From: Xestospongia bergquistia
Taxonomy: Eukaryota; Porifera; Demospongiae; Haplosclerida; Petrosiidae
Length of the DNA stretch: 64,000 bases
Reading direction: 5' to 3'
Assembly (NCBI GenBank): GCA_963965975.1
Contig: OZ014415.1
Span: 2,857,001-2,921,000, forward strand
Within the stretch, counting starts at the first letter, position 1; every line of letters starts with the position of its first letter. The translations under genes were made by a program, and so were the position numbers. Of the stretch, positions 29,060-39,872 are shown one piece after another. The notes under the pieces were generated by a model that was given only the letters and a program-made list of their open reading frames with translations, had not been told where the DNA came from and searched no databases.

Positions 29060-30060
29060 TTATATTAATATGATTATGTCTGTTTTAAATTTATGTGCAT
29101 GTATGAATGTGTGTGGTTTCACTAAAATATTACGAGCTAATCCTATAACAATTATTAATGTGATTATAACTAGTGAGTAAGCAATAATGTACTGAGTAAG
29201 TAATACTAGTCCTTATCACTACTTAATTTAACTCGTGGTTTCATACAAACATACAAAACATATTGAGAAGTACTAATAACACATGTTGTTTTGACTACTA
29301 ATTACTATGGATACTCTGCTAATGGTTGTTTTAACCTACTTGTGGTCTTTAGGTTTCATACATGCCTACAAAAATACATTTAGAAGTACTAATAACACAT
29401 GCTGTTTTCATTACTAATTACTATGGAACTAACTGTTTATTTACTTTAACACTTTGACCTCTCAGAAAGGACAAGGATGTTGTCTGTAGCACTCTCCTCT
29501 TATAAACTCCATAGTGACAGCCCTCACACGTAGGCCAGTATCCATGATAATTTTTGCATCTAACAAATGAGATGTTAAACATGCCACTGACATTTAACTA
29601 TATGATTGCTAAGTGTTAGTCAGTATGTTAATTATGAAAAAGTGTAATAGTTACTACTTATCAACAACATCTATTATGTAGCCAATAAACCAATATATAT
29701 TTGTTAAATCAAATGATTAATTTTTTGGTGTAGTTATTTACTCATGATGCATAGACACTGCCTCATATATCATTTTCTCTTTGAATCAGTTAACAGAGCA
29801 TCCACTATGAAACTTTGTAGTCTCTGCCAGGATAGACATAAAATTATTGTTGTAGCCAACAAGAAAGCTAATAATATATTATCAGATATAAAGTTAAAGT
29901 TAGAATTGTCATAACATTTTATCGTCAGTTCAATGAACTTTATTCATACTTCTTTTAATGAAAAAATCACTTTAAAATGGGAAAACAAAAAATGCAATGA
30001 CAATAATGATAATCTAAACTAAATTATTGTTCAACTGTTTATGAGTAACAATTCTATTCC
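29060..30060. other. Intergenic stretch with a small tandem duplication
   Basis: No gene seen. A block of about 72 bp (tttcatac..., agaagtactaataacacatg, ...ctaattactatgg) occurs at about 29238-29310 and again at 29353-29425. Confidence 0.5.
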
Positions 30061-30070
30061 TATTGTTTTA

Positions 30071-30877
30071 TTAGCGATAGTCATTAAGATTATTCCAAAC
30101 ATAGCCATCTTCATTTGCATCTTCCAGAGTTTCTTCAACTTTGTCATGATCTATTTGTTGATGAAATATACTTTCTTGATTTTTTTTCATCTTGATTGGG
30201 ACATTTCCACTGTAAATATTCTTATAACATGCTACTCGCACTTTTCCATATTGTACACCCTGTGTGACACCACCAGAGTAACCTTTCTTTAATCCTATGC
30301 ACAATTTGTATGCTGCAGCAAAGCAATGATCGATACCACTTTTTTGTACATCATTACACTTAGGATCCATTTGTTCAAGAGCAGCTATTTCCTCTAAAGT
30401 TACTTGTTCAGTCTTAAAGCATGCAATGTATATTGCATGGTAAGAACTACCTTGAGCTATTCCAGCTTGCATTATACTTTGAAACCTTCTATTGCAGTAT
30501 TGACGAAAAGCATCCAAGCAATCACCTGTAGCGCTCTTGTCCACTTTATCACAACCTTTATTGTAAAATTTCATATCTTTAGGTGTAACCCAGTCAAAGG
30601 CAGTGGCTGTCACACATGACATAGAAATGAAGGTTGAGGTAAAGTTACGTGAAACTCCTGCCAATGGTACTAAATGGCCTATAAAAGCAAACTCAATTGA
30701 GGCACAGAATTTTCTCATAGCTGTGGCACAGCTCATTTGACGACTAGCAAGACCAGTGCGACATCCTGAATAGAAGTCTTTCAATCCTTTCTGAGGTAGT
30801 CTGATGCATTGTGGTGGACTCCATTGTTGGGCATAGCAGATGGACACTAATATTAGCACTGCAAGGACGCACTTCAT
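30071..30877 (-). CDS. Secreted three-module cysteine protein 1 (268 aa)
   Basis: Unrecognised family. MKCVLAVLILVSICYA is a clear signal peptide. The rest contains three modules (about residues 30-92, 100-156 and 165-227), each with four cysteines spaced C-x10-C-x7-C-x(24-32)-C and a GC or KC start followed by an A/R-rich helix-like segment (for example CATAMRKFC, CLDAFRQYC, CFAAAYKLC). The tail of about 40 residues is acidic and ends NNLNDYR. One continuous coding exon. A 5' untranslated intron (30878-30926) ends exactly at the ATG (atatag then ATG), and a TATA box sits at 31021-31028. The polyadenylation signal AATAAA (30067-30072) overlaps the stop codon. Paralogues: 32680-33507 (intact) and 34001-34731 (broken). 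Extracellular; function unknown. Confidence 0.8.
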   Translation of the reverse strand: MKCVLAVLILVSICYAQQWSPPQCIRLPQKGLKDFYSGCRTGLASRQMSCATAMRKFCASIEFAFIGHLVPLAGVSRNFTSTFISMSCVTATAFDWVTPKDMKFYNKGCDKVDKSATGDCLDAFRQYCNRRFQSIMQAGIAQGSSYHAIYIACFKTEQVTLEEIAALEQMDPKCNDVQKSGIDHCFAAAYKLCIGLKKGYSGGVTQGVQYGKVRVACYKNIYSGNVPIKMKKNQESIFHQQIDHDKVEETLEDANEDGYVWNNLNDYR

Positions 30878-31020
30878 CTATATGGATATTCCTTGATTAT
30901 ATTTTTAAGAAATATGGTATGCTTACCTTAAAATCTTAAGACACAATGATAACTAACTGCGTTTACACGAACTGAGATAATATCTGCAGCAGAAGTGACT
31001 CACAGTTCAAATGCATGCTT

Positions 31021-31028
31021 CTTTTATA
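31021..31028 (-). promoter_or_regulatory. TATA box of three-module protein 1
   Basis: TATAAAAG on the minus strand, about 95 bp upstream of the 5' splice donor at 30926, suiting a short non-coding first exon. Confidence 0.55.
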
Positions 31029-31029
31029 A

Positions 31030-32404
31030 CAGGCTTGAGCCATGTTGAACTTTGAACTTAATGACTACCTGTATATTAATAACCAGTATGCAGTTAATAA
31101 ACATGTGGCGGGCTAATTTATGTACTATAATGTTAAATGTATAAGGTTTAGGAACCATTGCAAATCATAGAGTTTATGCTGGTTTTATGATACTGTCCAG
31201 AGAAAGCATGATTTCATGAAATAAGTAATATACCTTTATAATAAGTCCATTCTAAAGTAAAGCCATGGTTGTTGTAATTGAGTACATGATACACGTAATG
31301 TGTTAATTGTTAACTCATGTCATATATTGTCAACAATTGTGGCTGAATCTAGATACAAAAATCAATGCAGTTAAATAAATTTACACATAATATATGCATT
31401 GATGGGAATTGATTATATAAGAATGTAAGCTAGGATTAAGTTTGTCTTTACTGTAACAAATGTCTAAATTAAAGAAAAAGTGTCAACAGAAGTCCTAAAA
31501 GGTCTGCTCAATTCATTGCTTGGTTGGAGCTGAGTAGTCCTGCCATACTACTACGTATACGCATAATCACAATTTATAACCAACCAAAGAACTTGATATG
31601 GATGAAATTATATGATGAGCTTTAACTGTACAGACTCTCTCTCTCTCTTAAATGTTGTTAGAACTTTCAATTTCCTTTTGAGGAAATTAAACAAATTTAT
31701 ACAAACACACATTTTTTTAAACAGAGGGGAGTGTACTTATTCATATCAAGCCAAATAGCACAAAACGAAGCTTGTGTGGCAAATTATTTATGTAGAGTAT
31801 TAACTCACTGCTAATTTGATAAACATTTGAATTTTGTATACATAAATATGTTCAATTTCTTAAATATTGATGGACTATCCTATTATTTTCTAGTTCCTGC
31901 CAATTGTTTCATTTTGGTGAGAATACAATTTCCTTGTCCACTGACACTGACACATGTATACATGCTATGTAAATAGTTTTTGAAAGCTTTGAGTTTGGTA
32001 TATTTACAAATAAACATTTGAAAATGTTTTTCCTTTTGTGCCATTATTGACCATGTGTCTAACTTTATGTACCTTTATTGTTGAAAGTAATTTCTTTGTT
32101 TCTCTTAAACATAAATAAATGAATATAATCATAATGAAAACTTTGATTATAATTCTTCTATACTAAGTAATTACTAGCTGTAACTATATGTTTTTAATAT
32201 CATGTATTCACCTCATCTTTTTTCATTAATTATATCACATGATATTTTGTTAGAGAGGAAAGCTTTCATGTTAATTAAGGAAAGGAGTGGACCAAAATGT
32301 AGAGAACACCTGATGCATGTAATACACACCCATATACAAGAATGCACGTGGGTCACAAAAGTTCATATTATCTATTATATACGTATAGATAGATGAATAG
32401 ATAG

Positions 32405-32462
<58 letters not shown>

Positions 32463-32679
32463 GTAGGTAGGTAGGTAGATTTTAGCTAATGCTGCTTATA
32501 AATAGCTTAAATTTCATGTTCATCAAAATTATTTTGGTTAAATAGTCCTTAATACTTTCAAATTATATTCAAATACAACTAATAGGTATTATCAAAATAG
32601 CAAATTATTAAGTGAATTATATACTATTATATATGTAATGTCTTTATTATTATTTTCCAGTTATATCTTTGCGAGTTTA
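31030..32679. other. Intergenic stretch with a compound microsatellite
   Basis: No gene seen. At about 32384-32480 there is a compound repeat (GATA)n, (GA)n, (GGTA)n. Confidence 0.6.
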
Positions 32680-33507
32680 CTACATTAATTGCTTCAGTCC
32701 ACCAACAAACTTCTCTATAAATCCTCCTTTGCTGCTTTGCTTTTTTTTAATTCCTGGCTTTACTGGCTTTACTGGTTTTACTCGCTTTGCTGGCTTTACT
32801 CTTCTCATTTTTGGCTTACCACCAGCTGGCTTCATAGTTGGTATTTGAATGGGAACATCTCCAGAATACATTGACATATAGCAAGCAACTAAAACTTTGC
32901 CTTTTGAAGCCACTTGGGTAATTCCACCAGAAAAGCCTCGATCAATGCACCACCTACTAGCAGCTGAAAAACAATGGTCTGTATACCACTGACCAATGTT
33001 CTTGCATCCATGATTTCTCATACGAAGTTGTTTAATGGGAACAAGTTGTTTCTTTGAAGATTTGAAACAAGATGCAATCAGATTTTTTTTATTAGGAACT
33101 TCTTGGCTAATTCCAACAAAATCTTGACCAAACTTTTTTTTACAAAAGCGATGAATTCCAATCATGCATCGAGGTGCTTGGGAAAGCCTAGCAGCGCACC
33201 TATTTTTTAAAACATTAATATTAACATTTCCCATAAATTTAGTGGCAACACATGATACCCCAATTCTATTATTCATTGTTTCACGAGATATTCCAGCCAG
33301 CTGACTTCGAGGAGGTTTCATATGTGGTGAAGGGAAGACAATCTTATTGCAAAATCTATGCATTGATGCTACGCAATGTGAACTGCGAGAAAGCTTATTA
33401 CTGGTGCAGCCTTTATGAAAAGCTTTTAAACCTTGTCCCGGTATTTGTAATTTACCTCCATAGCAAGCAGCAATCAAAAGAAGAAAGGCTACGATAATTC
33501 TTGTCAT
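32680..33507 (-). CDS. Secreted three-module cysteine protein 2 with basic tail (275 aa)
   Basis: Paralogue of the protein at 30071-30877. I chose the ATG at 33507, not the upstream in-frame ATG at 33546. A splice acceptor (ttctcctcag) lies directly before 33507, as in the other two family members, and MTRIIVAFLLLIAACYG is then a standard signal peptide. Three modules follow with the same C-x(9-10)-C-x7-C spacing (CVASMHRFC, CMIGIHRFC, CFSAASRWC), ending at VACYMSMYSGDVPI. The C-terminal 45 residues differ from protein 1: they are very rich in Lys, Arg and Pro (repeated KPVKP-like words), with a final segment GGFIEKFVGGLKQLM that could form an amphipathic helix. Likely extracellular; function unknown. 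Confidence 0.8.
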   Translation of the reverse strand: MTRIIVAFLLLIAACYGGKLQIPGQGLKAFHKGCTSNKLSRSSHCVASMHRFCNKIVFPSPHMKPPRSQLAGISRETMNNRIGVSCVATKFMGNVNINVLKNRCAARLSQAPRCMIGIHRFCKKKFGQDFVGISQEVPNKKNLIASCFKSSKKQLVPIKQLRMRNHGCKNIGQWYTDHCFSAASRWCIDRGFSGGITQVASKGKVLVACYMSMYSGDVPIQIPTMKPAGGKPKMRRVKPAKRVKPVKPVKPGIKKKQSSKGGFIEKFVGGLKQLM

Positions 33508-34000
33508 CTGAGGAGAAATAATATAAACAAAATCAACATCAGTCATGCCTTTGAATTAAACTTACTTACTTCAACACAAGTGATTTATAATGAAATATAA
33601 TCTTGATCTTGTATAAAGTCTAATAACATTACTCCAAAACTTCTCTATTTATTTCATAACATCAATTTTGCTCTCCAATATCCTCATTGCAATCAATGAC
33701 CACCTGTTTCTTTTCAGCTGGATAACATATTTTGTGTTTTATTAAAATTGAGTCATACACTATGACATGTGTTGTATGTCATCATATGAATTATTGAATA
33801 TATTAGTTTAATAATCAAATTAATTTGTATGCCATAAACTACCAATTTAAACTGAAATTGTGTTGAAATATAATGGAATTATACACTTAAACATAGAGTT
33901 TAAAAATTGCATCAACTATAATAGTACTTATGTATTTGTACACTATAAACTTAAATTGTCCTTATAACATATAGATAGATAGTTAAGAGTTTGCCATTGT

Positions 34001-34731
34001 TTAGTGATAGCCATTAAGATCTTGCCAAATACTATTGTTACCTTTTCTTATTCACTTATCTGCTGATGACTCTCATTTACAACTTGTCCAGCCTTAATAG
34101 GGACACTCCCACTGTATAGACATTGTTGAGTACAGTCTGAGTGATGTCTCCCAAATAGCCTTGATCTTCACACTATTTATAAGTAGCAAAAAAGTAATGA
34201 TCATTAGCACTTCTTTGAGTATCGTTACATTAGGCAGCTTTCTTTGAAGAACAGCAATCTGAACTAATCAGTTTTCTGAGATTTAAGGTACACAATATAG
34301 TTGGAGCCTCCTTGAGCAATTCCAACTTGTGTCATACTTTGAAATCTCCTATTGCAGAATTGGTGTATTGTGTCTAAGCAATCGCTTCTTTGACTCTTTC
34401 CCAATTGATTGTACCCACTGTTGTACAGTTTCATATGAGCTGGGGTAACCCACTCAAAGACAGTTACAGTTGTAATATATGAGAAAGCAATGTTGTTGGA
34501 GTAAAATCACGTGAAACTCCTACTAACAGCACTAACTGGTCTATAAAAGCATAATTATTCAATTGCTGCACAGAACCTTTGCATATATAGCTGTAATACA
34601 ACTGGTAGGATGACTTATAAGACTAGAATGACATCCTGATAAAATTCACTCAATGATTTTTGAGGTATCTGAATCCATTGTTGACCATAACAGATTGCCA
34701 CTAACATAAGCACTGCAAGAATGCATTTCAT
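34001..34731 (-). pseudogene. Pseudogene of the three-module cysteine family (closest to protein 1)
   Basis: From an ATG at 34731 the minus strand reads MKCILAVLMLVAICYGQQW, nearly the leader of protein 1. The frame is lost soon after (YQDVILVL then stop). Downstream segments matching protein 1 occur in changing frames, and the end at 34001 aligns with the protein 1 C-terminus. The acceptor-ATG junction (ttag then ATG) is kept, so this is a DNA-level duplicate and not a retrocopy. Confidence 0.8.
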
Positions 34732-35630
34732 CTAAATTGTGTAGATTATTGGTAATTTAAGTAATACAAGTTGAGTTAACCTTAAGGCATTGAGACACAA
34801 TGGTGAATACTTGTATATAGTATAAGAGAGAGATGTAATCTGCAATCAAAGACACTGATAACTTCAATGTGTGCTTACTGTGTCTTTTGTATATAATATG
34901 AGGGATTTAAGCTTTGAACTATATACAAGTCATTATTTTTAATTGTAGGAGCATCTATGACACATCAAAGTTAATTGGGAATTTCAATAAACTATCAACT
35001 GATTCCTAAAATGCAAATCCAGGAAATGAGCTAGATTATTGTATGGACCTTCAAAGTTTGAAAAAAAATACTCATTTAACTACAGTGAATCTTGATGTAA
35101 TTAAGGTATACCTTTTTTGTAATTGTATAATACACTATATATATCACTACATGATCTATTACATTGTAACAGTATACAATTATGCTAACATGCCATATGT
35201 ATTTATTATTTGTATAATATTAAATAAACCCACTACAAACAAGATACCATATAAATGATGTTTGTAATAATTACTTAATTATAGTAAGTATACAATGAGG
35301 ATGTTTATTCAAAATTTCTCATAACAATTATGCTCACTTATTAAACTATATAGCTTGTAACACATGTCTGCTTCTGAATCAATGGCTTACAGCATGTATG
35401 TATGTATGGAATGCCATAGATACATTCTATTCATTTAATTTGTTACACATGATATAAACAGAAGTCTAAAAGTTGTTAAATCAAGGTTAATTATGGTACA
35501 TTTAAGCCCACCTCGCATTATAACATGTCGTTAATTGTTGTATACAATTGTTTAGTTATAATAAATTTGTTGAACTTTTGTTGACTTTATATGATATTAA
35601 TTTAAAATATATTATACATTACTATCAGCT
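34732..35630. other. Intergenic stretch, no gene seen
   Basis: AT-rich sequence. A 5' non-coding exon of the adjacent pseudogene may lie near 34780-34800, with its donor at gttaac. Nothing else is supportable. Confidence 0.5.
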
Positions 35631-35633
35631 TAT

Positions 35634-37142
35634 TTAATGTGCTAGCTCTGATCGATCAAAGACCTTTTCAACAAGTCGCTCTTTTGTCCAGCATATTTTG
35701 TATACCTTCTGTCCTTCTGCTTGTTTAGAACGAGTCAAGAGTTGTTCTTGAAATGATCCACCCCCAACTAATACTAATATTTTTGATTTAGCTATTGCAG
35801 ATTGTTCCACTAAAGCAACAAATCCTTGATCTGGCCAACCACCATAAATGTCTGGATCATAATGTACAGGCTCAATTTTATTGGCTTCGAGATGTTTTCT
35901 ACTGACTTGCTTACCAATGCCAATTTCAGCAGAATGACTTCCATGTTTTCCATAATCTACAAAGTATATGGCATGAAGACCTGGATATTCTTTTTTTAAT
36001 ATGGAAACTAGATTCCAGGTATCTTCAAAGCATTTTTTAGAGAGTAATTTCTTGTTTTTCCAGTCAAGCATTCCAAGCTTAGCAGTTCTCAAATGAACAC
36101 CAATTATATCAGTATTATTTGATATGTCTTTGTAAAATGCAGTGACATTTGTCATAACATTATCACTTAACGGAAAGGCATCTTCATGAGAATTTGGCTT
36201 CATTAATGTGCTGTTTACTGGAACCATTTGGCGAAATGTCTTTTTGGGATTCTTGCTGTATCCTCGCCATATAGTTGGTACAATTGTAAAGCTTTTATTA
36301 GAAAACCCACATTTTTCAGCCATTTCTTTTGGTGTTGTCACATGTCGTTGATCTATACAACATGCGTGGCCAAGTTTAAAATGAGGTTGCTTGCGTTCAT
36401 CAGCTTTTATATTAAGACTTTTTAATAACAGCTTACCGAATTTTTGAAACTCCTTCATGTGCAGACAGTCAATAAAATGACTAGTTTTAAATGCTGATTG
36501 TTTTGGTAATCGTCTACCATATGAATCAAAATTGAAATGTAATATGGTGATTGTCCTATCGGCTTTATCAATGAATTCTTCAAATGTAGCTAATGGAGGG
36601 AGTCCATACTTTCTACATAGTAACTTTGAATTAAATAGTGACATATTATAAATGGAGTCTAGGGATTTTGCTGGTCCTTTGTGTAATATTGGAGGCATAC
36701 TGTGTAGTTTAGGCATGTTTATGGTAGAGGGTAATCCCCAAAATTCTGCCAAACGAGTAAATGGTGCTACAGTTCGAGCATGCCATTCCCTTGAAAAGGT
36801 GACCATAGCACATAAGTTATTTGTTGCCATTGTTAATTGTTCCCAATAGCTGAGTGGCATTACAAATCTGTGTGATGAAATATTGTATCGGGTTAAAACT
36901 TGAGAACAAGTATTACCCAAAGATGTCCTCGTCATTCTGTTGAGGTGTCGAAGGGAATGAGGCGTTTTGACCTCTACTGGTTTCAATAGTTTTAAATTAG
37001 ATGATAGGTGTTGTGTAATGACATTGCCTTTTGTCTGATCACGTTCTCTGTTCGTAATCTCTACTAAACACAGTAAACTGATAACAAGAAGTGATGTGAA
37101 TACACAACATATTTGTAACTTGAAGCGCTTTAATCGTCTCAT
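35634..37142 (-). CDS. Intronless Golgi-type type II membrane protein, fucosyltransferase-like (502 aa)
   Basis: The frame has no stop from 37304, but its first codon there is TTG. ATGs occur at 37214 and 37142. I prefer 37142 because it gives the classic type II layout: short basic cytoplasmic tail MRRLKRFK, one membrane segment (about residues 8-26, LQICCVFTSLLVISLLCLV), stem, then a lumenal domain with several N-glycosylation sequons and paired cysteines. Near residues 350-365 the block DIIGVHLRTAK recalls the VHLRRGD nucleotide-sugar motif of O-fucosyltransferase-like enzymes. A later block (VALVEQSAIAKSKILVLVGG) resembles their C-terminal Rossmann half. The family placement is my reading of these motifs and is uncertain. 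One exon of 1.5 kb contrasts with the split genes nearby. Confidence 0.6.
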   Translation of the reverse strand: MRRLKRFKLQICCVFTSLLVISLLCLVEITNRERDQTKGNVITQHLSSNLKLLKPVEVKTPHSLRHLNRMTRTSLGNTCSQVLTRYNISSHRFVMPLSYWEQLTMATNNLCAMVTFSREWHARTVAPFTRLAEFWGLPSTINMPKLHSMPPILHKGPAKSLDSIYNMSLFNSKLLCRKYGLPPLATFEEFIDKADRTITILHFNFDSYGRRLPKQSAFKTSHFIDCLHMKEFQKFGKLLLKSLNIKADERKQPHFKLGHACCIDQRHVTTPKEMAEKCGFSNKSFTIVPTIWRGYSKNPKKTFRQMVPVNSTLMKPNSHEDAFPLSDNVMTNVTAFYKDISNNTDIIGVHLRTAKLGMLDWKNKKLLSKKCFEDTWNLVSILKKEYPGLHAIYFVDYGKHGSHSAEIGIGKQVSRKHLEANKIEPVHYDPDIYGGWPDQGFVALVEQSAIAKSKILVLVGGGSFQEQLLTRSKQAEGQKVYKICWTKERLVEKVFDRSELAH

Positions 37143-37905
37143 CTGATGACTTGTGCTTTCAAATCGCCAATCCTGGAGTGACCTCACTAGAAACCACACC
37201 CATATACTGCTCATGTCACTCCCATCTAGATTACGAAGAGAGCATGGGGAGTGGCTCGCTGCCGTACAATACGTAGTACGCAGGGTTGGATTTGCTTCGC
37301 GCAATGATAGGTTAGATTTAATGACAAATGCGGCTTTGATCTCTTAGTTTGTCCAGGATATATAAAGTAACTTAGCATTTGTAGTATAATTTCAGTATAC
37401 CTAGCTTCTGACATAGTCATTGTTTTGAATATGTCTGAATTTTCCTTTTTTCAAGTTTATTACACGGTAAACATCGTCATGGAGTAGCTATGAACGTAAC
37501 TGATCACGTGCGTATGCGTACCTGTAGTTCATTAGACATGATGTGAGATTTTGATGTATCCTTCAGATTAGCTTTAATAAAATTTTATATGGTATCTACA
37601 TACAAGTCTAAATGGTAATATTCTTTGAAAAGCATTGTTTTACTAACATGTTCTTTCAAAGTTTGTCTAACACATTTTATTAGGACTATGTGGATTGCAG
37701 GGTATACCTCGTGCAGTGATAAGTTTGATTTATAATGAGAAACGTGACTTTGATCTAGTCTGCCTAGGATAAAGTGAACTTTAGCATTTGTAGCATAACT
37801 TTTCCATACCCATCTTTTTAGTCTTTGATCTTATTCTCCTCCACATTACTGTAAACATCTTATAAACATCTTTTAATTGTTTTAAACATGTCCACTTTTT
37901 CTTTT
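37143..37905. other. Upstream region of the type II protein, internally duplicated
   Basis: A block around 37270-37420 (cagggt...gataggttagattta, ctttgatct, ctagg-like, acttagcatttgtagtataa) recurs at about 37695-37835 with moderate similarity. The second copy may be the relic of a duplicated promoter. No gene in it. Confidence 0.45.
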
Positions 37906-38639
37906 CAGTTGCCAACCTATTAGTACATTACATTGTGTAACCATAGTTACCATGGTATGTACATGAATAAGTGTACAGTTGTGACCAAATAGATATATTG
38001 TAGTGTTATCCATTGTTACCATTGTATTTACATCAATATAGGTGTTGTGACACTACTGCATATATTTGGATTTATGGCTAAAAGAAAAAATCAATGATAA
38101 GAGTTGAGGTAATTTTCCAGTGGTATGAAAATTTTATTTCAATTATTCTACTTATAATGACATTATGTATACAAAACACAGTAACTGGAATTTACATATG
38201 ACTAATGATCTCATGTTTAGGTTTGCATGAGCTTCAAGAAAAGGTGCAAGTTTCTAGTGACAAATCTGTACTGTTGAAACAGTTTAGACACCAAATTCAT
38301 AGACTTAACATGCGACAAATGACGTTATGTAAGTCTTGTTTTGTGTTTCAAGAACAAAAATAGTGTATTCAGTAGTTTACTATCAATAACAATCTTAGAG
38401 AAGCAATTTGTTGTGAATAATTAATATTAACAGAGAAATGGATGCAAAAGGGATCTGTAGATGAGAAAGAAGTCTGAATGGAATGTGGTAGGTATGGCAA
38501 TTACATCAGCCTTACAAAATAGTGCATGTAATTGTTGGCACAATCAACTTAAGAATATTCACCATGGCCAACTCTCTGAATCACTCAAATAACATCATTG
38601 CATAAATTGTGCCTGTAATTACTAATATTTACAGGTGCT

Positions 38640-39065
38640 CAGATAGTAATGGCTTAAAGCAAAGTAGACAACAGATTTCCCTATTGTCAGCAAGCAACAG
38701 ATGCCCTACCCTTCTATGTTACTATAGTGCAAACATTACAAGGAAATAGACTACTAATTGCAAATCTACAGTTGCACAGATGTTGCTGATATATAGTAAT
38801 GGTATAAACGGAAGTAGACAACAGATTTCCCTATTGTCAGCAAGCAACAGATGCCCTACCCTTTTATGTCACTATATATAGTGCAAATATTACAAGGAAA
38901 TAGATTACTACTTACTAATGTACAGTTGGACAGATGTTGCTGATATATAGTAATTGTGTAAACAGAAGTAGACAACAGATTTTCCTATTAACAGAGAGTA
39001 ACAGATGCCCTACCCTTCCATGTTACTATACAGTGCAAAATTAGAAGGAAATAGACTACATTATG
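38640..39065. repeat. Three-copy tandem repeat of about 152 bp (in duplication copy 1)
   Basis: gtagacaacagatttccctat starts at 38664 and 38814, with a variant at 38968. Each unit also holds aacagatgccctacccttc. The same three-copy array is in duplication copy 2 at about 50400-50825. Confidence 0.85.
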
Positions 39066-39872
39066 CACACAGATTGAAAATGCCTATTTTATAATGAGAT
39101 ATTACACAGAATCTCATAACTCTGACAATAAACAATTGACAATAACAAAATTAGTGTTTGTTAACGTTTTTAATATCATCCAATCAATTAAAATAACAAC
39201 ATGCTTAAATTAACCAATCTATTTCACAGTGAAATATTGTTATTGGTTGATAGTAAGCAACAAATAGAATATTTTGTCATAACGTCATATATCTATATAG
39301 AGTATGAGTCAATGCTCTTATAACTCAATTATAATCAGGTTTTTTAGGAGCCAAAGTATATATATATCAAAAGACAATTATATACTCCAAAGGATTAGTT
39401 TAATTTATTCCATGTGCAGTATTTGCATCAACGTTTGTTTGTTCAGTCTATGCTTTAAAACCACAAAGCGTGGCATACTTTACATGATGATATGTATATG
39501 ATTATAGCAGCAGTATTGCAACTTAATCATATAATTACACTGAGTACGCCATCTATATAAAAGTGAGTCTATTTATAAAAAAGTTTATGTTCTTATGTAT
39601 AGAAAAATGGCACAAAAATAAATCCAAGTCAAGGTAATACTAGTATAACAACATGTAGCAATGTTACAACTAAGAACAATAAACGACTCTGTGGATAATA
39701 AACAAAAGTATATATATCTATATATAATATATATATTGATAATAAACAAAACTATATATAATTATATATATATATATTAGCAAAAATAAGTTGTAATCTA
39801 TCAATTAAATATATATAATTAGTATAATTAGTACAAAATGCAGTCCTATTTCACACGTTACATTAACAGAGT

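Noticed and set aside
33508..33546. Upstream in-frame ATG (MTDVDFV) for three-module protein 2
   Set aside because: It lies before a good splice acceptor that abuts the next ATG, matching the gene structure of both paralogues, and it would hide the signal peptide.
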